This document shows positions 5,085 to 7,372 of a stretch of 7,372 bases of DNA, one piece after another. Position 1 is the first letter of the stretch; every line of letters begins with the position of its first letter. The stretch comes from Planctomycetales bacterium (lineage in GTDB: Bacteria; Planctomycetota; Planctomycetia; Planctomycetales; Planctomycetaceae), in contig JAGVKR010000634.1 of the NCBI GenBank assembly GCA_020050375.1, positions 1 through 7,372 on the forward strand, written 5' to 3'. The notes below the pieces were generated by a model. That model was given only the letters and a program-made list of their open reading frames with translations, did not search any database and was not told the origin of the DNA. Position numbers and translations under genes: made by a program.

Positions 5085-6158
5085 CCCCCTGCTTCAACTG
5101 CCGCCACTCTCCCCACGCTCCGCTGGATCGGCGAGATCGACGGATGCTTGGCATTGATCGATCAGACATTGCTTCCGGTCGAGTGCCGTGAAATCGAATG
5201 TCGGACTGCCGAAGCCACGTGGGAAGCGATCAAATCACTACGAGTCCGTGGCGCGCCGGCGATCGGCGTGGCGGCGGCGTACGGCGTCTGCCTGGGAATT
5301 CAATCGGTCCGTGACCGTCCCGAAGCCGAGCTCTTCGCCCGGTTGAGCAAAGTCTGCGACTACCTTGCAACCAGCCGACCGACCGCGGTCAACCTCTTCT
5401 GGGCTCTCGATCGCATGCGGCGAACGGGCGAAAGCCTGCGCGGAAAGACACCAGTCGCTGAGATTGCCGCACGGCTGCTGGCCGAAGCCCGCGCCATCGA
5501 AGAGGAAGATCGCCGCATGTGCCGTGCGATCGGCCGCCACGGAGCCGAGCTGTTCGCCGACAATTCGGGCGTGCTGACGCACTGCAACGCCGGCGGTCTG
5601 GCGACCGCCGACTACGGAACGGCACTCGCGGTGATCTTCGCCGCGCACGAAGCGGGCAAACGCCTGCACGTTTTCGCCGACGAGACGCGGCCGCTGCTGC
5701 AAGGGGCGCGATTGACCGCCTGGGAGCTGCTGCAGCGCGGGATCGAAACGACGCTGATTTGCGACTCGATGGCCGCGCAGGTGATGCGTGAAGGGCGAAT
5801 CGCCGCGGTCATCGTAGGCGCCGACCGAATCACGGCCAACGGCGACACCGCCAACAAGATCGGAACCTACAGTGTGGCGGTCCTGGCTCGGCACCACCAG
5901 ATTCCGTTCTATGTCGCGGCCCCTTCGAGCACGTTCGATTTCTCGATCGCTTCAGGAGTCGAGATCCCCATCGAGCACCGAAATCCGCAGGAAGTGACAC
6001 ATGGCTTCGGCCGCCAAACGGCTCCCACCGGCGTCGCCGTCTACAACCCCGCTTTCGACGTGACGCCGGCCGAGCTGATCGCCGCCTTCGTGACGGAACG
6101 GGGCGTCATTCGCCCGCCGTATCTCGAATATCTGCGTATCTTGCGCGAGCCAAACTGA
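5082..6158 (+). CDS. mtnA: S-methyl-5-thioribose-1-phosphate isomerase (methionine salvage)
   Basis: A 358-residue enzyme of the eIF2B-alpha-like aldose-ketose isomerase family. It converts S-methyl-5-thioribose-1-phosphate to the ribulose form in the salvage of methylthioadenosine to methionine, in the cytoplasm. Conserved blocks are all present: LIDQTLLP (25-32), RVRGAPAIGVAAAYG (54-68), LTHCNAGGLAT (165-175) with the presumed catalytic Cys168, ADETRPLLQGARLTAWEL (199-216), VGADRI (245-250) with presumed catalytic Asp248, NKIGTYSVAVLA (258-269) and PFYVAAPSSTFD (275-286). The length is normal. The start is TTG with a strong ribosome site. The 132-base gap after fliJ and the unrelated function suggest its own control, though read-through from the flagellar genes is possible since no clear terminator lies between. 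No other salvage gene is in the window. Some family members act on ribose-1,5-bisphosphate; this one reads as MtnA. Confidence 0.95.
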   Translation: MPPASTAATLPTLRWIGEIDGCLALIDQTLLPVECREIECRTAEATWEAIKSLRVRGAPAIGVAAAYGVCLGIQSVRDRPEAELFARLSKVCDYLATSRPTAVNLFWALDRMRRTGESLRGKTPVAEIAARLLAEARAIEEEDRRMCRAIGRHGAELFADNSGVLTHCNAGGLATADYGTALAVIFAAHEAGKRLHVFADETRPLLQGARLTAWELLQRGIETTLICDSMAAQVMREGRIAAVIVGADRITANGDTANKIGTYSVAVLARHHQIPFYVAAPSSTFDFSIASGVEIPIEHRNPQEVTHGFGRQTAPTGVAVYNPAFDVTPAELIAAFVTERGVIRPPYLEYLRILREPN

Positions 6159-6200
6159 CTGCGACGGTTGCCGACCAATCACAGAACCGCGATTCGCGAA

Positions 6201-6227
6201 TTGCCTTGGTCTATCGCGCCAAGGTAA
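6201..6227 (+). promoter_or_regulatory. Stem-loop between mtnA and the zinc-ribbon gene
   Basis: TTGCCTTGG (6201-6209) pairs with CCAAGGTAA (6219-6227) over nine positions including one G-U pair, with the loop TCTATCGCG. It is not followed by a T tract. It may stabilise the mtnA mRNA end or act as a weak attenuator; the stem is modest and could be chance. The palindrome ATTCGCGAAT (6192-6201) abuts it. Confidence 0.25.
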
Positions 6228-6278
6228 ACTCTCGTGCAATGGCTGTTGCGGTTTCGGACACGTGAGAAGGGACAGGCG

Positions 6279-6605
6279 ATGCCCTGGGGCCTGATCGGCA
6301 ATCTGATCTGGCTGCTGATTCTGGGAGGCGGTTTCCTCCTGGTCCTGTTTCTGCTTCTGCTGCTCGGGGCGGCTGGCGCATCGATGCCCGAGGTAGGAAT
6401 GTCGCGGGTCTTTTTGAATTGCCCGCATTGCGGGGCTGAGACACCGGCCAGCGAGCCGGTATGCCGCCAATGCCGCCGTTCATTTCGCGAGGAATCGCTC
6501 CTCCCTCGGCCGGTGATCGACGCGCCGAAATTGCGTTCGGCCGTCGGCGACCGAACCGAAAGCGACAAACACTCCGCGCCCTCGGAAGCTGCCCGATTCT
6601 CCTGA
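6279..6605 (+). CDS. Small membrane-anchored zinc-ribbon protein, function unknown
   Basis: A 108-residue protein with one strongly hydrophobic segment at about 5-33 (dominated by Leu, Ile and Gly) and then a four-cysteine zinc ribbon, CPHC at 48-51 and CRQC at 62-65 with ten residues between the pairs. The tail after residue 70 is polar and probably disordered. The topology is a short N-terminus, one helix and most likely a cytoplasmic zinc-binding domain. The ATG at 6279 is preferred because AAGGG (6267-6271) sits seven bases upstream; a GTG at 6234 would add 15 residues. It lies 120 bases after mtnA on the same strand and is followed by a likely terminator. Single-helix zinc-ribbon proteins of this kind are common and mostly uncharacterised; no specific function can be given. 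Confidence 0.75.
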   Translation: MPWGLIGNLIWLLILGGGFLLVLFLLLLLGAAGASMPEVGMSRVFLNCPHCGAETPASEPVCRQCRRSFREESLLPRPVIDAPKLRSAVGDRTESDKHSAPSEAARFS

Positions 6606-6611
6606 TGGGAC

Positions 6612-6631
6612 GGGGGCCGATCCCCCTTTTT
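6612..6631 (+). terminator. Probable rho-independent terminator after the zinc-ribbon gene
   Basis: GGGGG (6612-6616), loop CCGAT, CCCCC (6622-6626), then TTTTT (6627-6631). The stem is short but all G-C and directly followed by five Ts, seven bases after the zinc-ribbon stop codon. In the minus direction the stem is not followed by Ts, so it would not end the convergent LarA-family transcript. Confidence 0.65.
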
Positions 6632-6641
6632 GAATAGCCTG

Positions 6642-7372
6642 CTACCCGGCCGTCACCGCCGGCAACACGTATGGTCCCTTGGGGATCACGGCGACCTGCG
6701 CCTGCGGGCCATATTCGGCGAGCGAATCGGCGACCGCCTGTTCGACACTCGGGGCCGATTCGACGAACAGCGTGTTGAGCGTCTCCGCCGGGATCCCGTC
6801 GCTGACGATCTTGACCTTCGCCTTGCGGCAAACCTTGGCGAGCTCTTCGAGCTGCCATTGATCCATCACGAAGTAGTCCTTTCCCAGGATTCGCTTCATG
6901 AACATCTCGAGCGAGTCGTTCTCGCGGAACAACCGTTGAAACTCGGGGCTGCCGATTCCTTCCGACAGGCTGGCGGCGATGATGATCGTCCCACCCTGCT
7001 TGACGATCGGCAGGGCACCGGTCATCCCCTTCACGGCTTGGTAGAACGTCGTGTCGAGCGGATAGCCGGCGCTCGACGTGACAACGACGTCGCATTCCGC
7101 GGCGACTTCGGCTTTCACGACATTCTCGATGAACTTCACCCCTTCGAGAAATGCCAATTCCATGTCGCCGGCGACCATCGACGTCACCTGCCGGGCGGCG
7201 TCGAGCGTCACGTTGACGATAAAATCGCAACCGGCCATGCGGGCGATGCGGGTGTTCTCTTCGTGGACCGGGTTGCCTTCGAGGAACCCGCAATCGGCCT
7301 TCGGGTGCTCGAGAAAATCAGGGCCGTGCCAGATCTTGACCGTTTCGAGCGCGGCAATGCCGGGGCAGATCA
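6642..7372 (-). CDS. larA: LarA-family nickel-pincer racemase, C-terminal 242 residues (5' end outside the window)
   Basis: The minus-strand frame ending at TAG (6644-6642) stays open to the right edge, so the gene begins beyond it. The visible 242 residues match the LarA (DUF2088) family: [15 protein letters not shown] near the edge, [42 protein letters not shown] and [17 protein letters not shown]. LarA enzymes interconvert hydroxy-acid enantiomers, the founder being lactate racemase, using a nickel-pincer nucleotide bound to a lysine. The His of WHG (codon 7326-7328), the Lys of HPKADCG (7299-7301) and the His of GNPVH (7263-7265) are candidates for conserved nickel-site residues, but need an alignment. 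The family is usually about 420-430 residues, so roughly 180 are missing. The substrate cannot be told; many relatives are not lactate racemases. An internal Met at 7238 is not the start, because conserved sequence lies upstream of it. Confidence 0.88.
   Translation of the reverse strand, partial: ICPGIAALETVKIWHGPDFLEHPKADCGFLEGNPVHEENTRIARMAGCDFIVNVTLDAARQVTSMVAGDMELAFLEGVKFIENVVKAEVAAECDVVVTSSAGYPLDTTFYQAVKGMTGALPIVKQGGTIIIAASLSEGIGSPEFQRLFRENDSLEMFMKRILGKDYFVMDQWQLEELAKVCRKAKVKIVSDGIPAETLNTLFVESAPSVEQAVADSLAEYGPQAQVAVIPKGPYVLPAVTAG

Noticed and set aside
6211..7293. A 360-codon minus-strand frame covering the zinc-ribbon gene and most of the LarA-family gene.
   Set aside because: The product is extremely Arg/Gly-rich and is an out-of-frame shadow of the LarA frame, whose conserved motifs read in the other frame.

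Overview
The window looks like chromosomal DNA from a GC-rich bacterium, most probably a planctomycete. The support is indirect: flagellar export genes mostly without Shine-Dalgarno sequences, an octamer-based intergenic repeat, a lone membrane zinc-ribbon protein and a LarA-family gene, all in ordinary-looking codon usage. No 16S rRNA or other taxonomic marker is present, so the assignment is an inference.

Layout. Bases 1-92 are the last 29 codons of an unidentified plus-strand gene, closed by a strong rho-independent terminator (155-194). Next comes about 250 bases without a gene, holding a perfect 16-bp tandem duplication that runs from the terminator tail to a consensus -35 box (TTGACA, 220-225). 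Four plus-strand flagellar genes follow: a gene encoding a FliF-like protein fused to FliG (445-2331), fliH (2354-3064), fliI (3187-4497) and fliJ (4494-4949). A composite repeat (3064-3180) of 8-bp units arranged as an inverted repeat around a small hairpin separates fliH from fliI. Downstream are mtnA (5082-6158, TTG start with a clear AGGAGA ribosome site), a small membrane-anchored zinc-ribbon protein (6279-6605) and a probable terminator (6612-6631). The window ends inside a convergent minus-strand LarA-family gene (6642 to the edge).

How the genes fit together. FliH, FliI and FliJ form the cytoplasmic ATPase complex of the flagellar type III export apparatus. The upstream gene occupies the place of both fliF and fliG in the usual order fliF-fliG-fliH-fliI-fliJ. 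It joins a shortened FliF (first membrane helix, two ring-building-type domains, second membrane helix) through a Pro/Ser-rich linker to the middle and C-terminal domains of FliG. The two parts that normally hold FliF and FliG together, the FliF C-terminus and the FliG N-domain, are both absent, as expected if a covalent link replaced them. The FliF S-ring/collar region (RBM3 and beta-collar) is also not recognisable, and several torque-helix charges of FliG are changed. This gene is the main point of interest. mtnA (methionine salvage), the zinc-ribbon gene and the LarA-family gene have no evident functional tie to the flagellar block.
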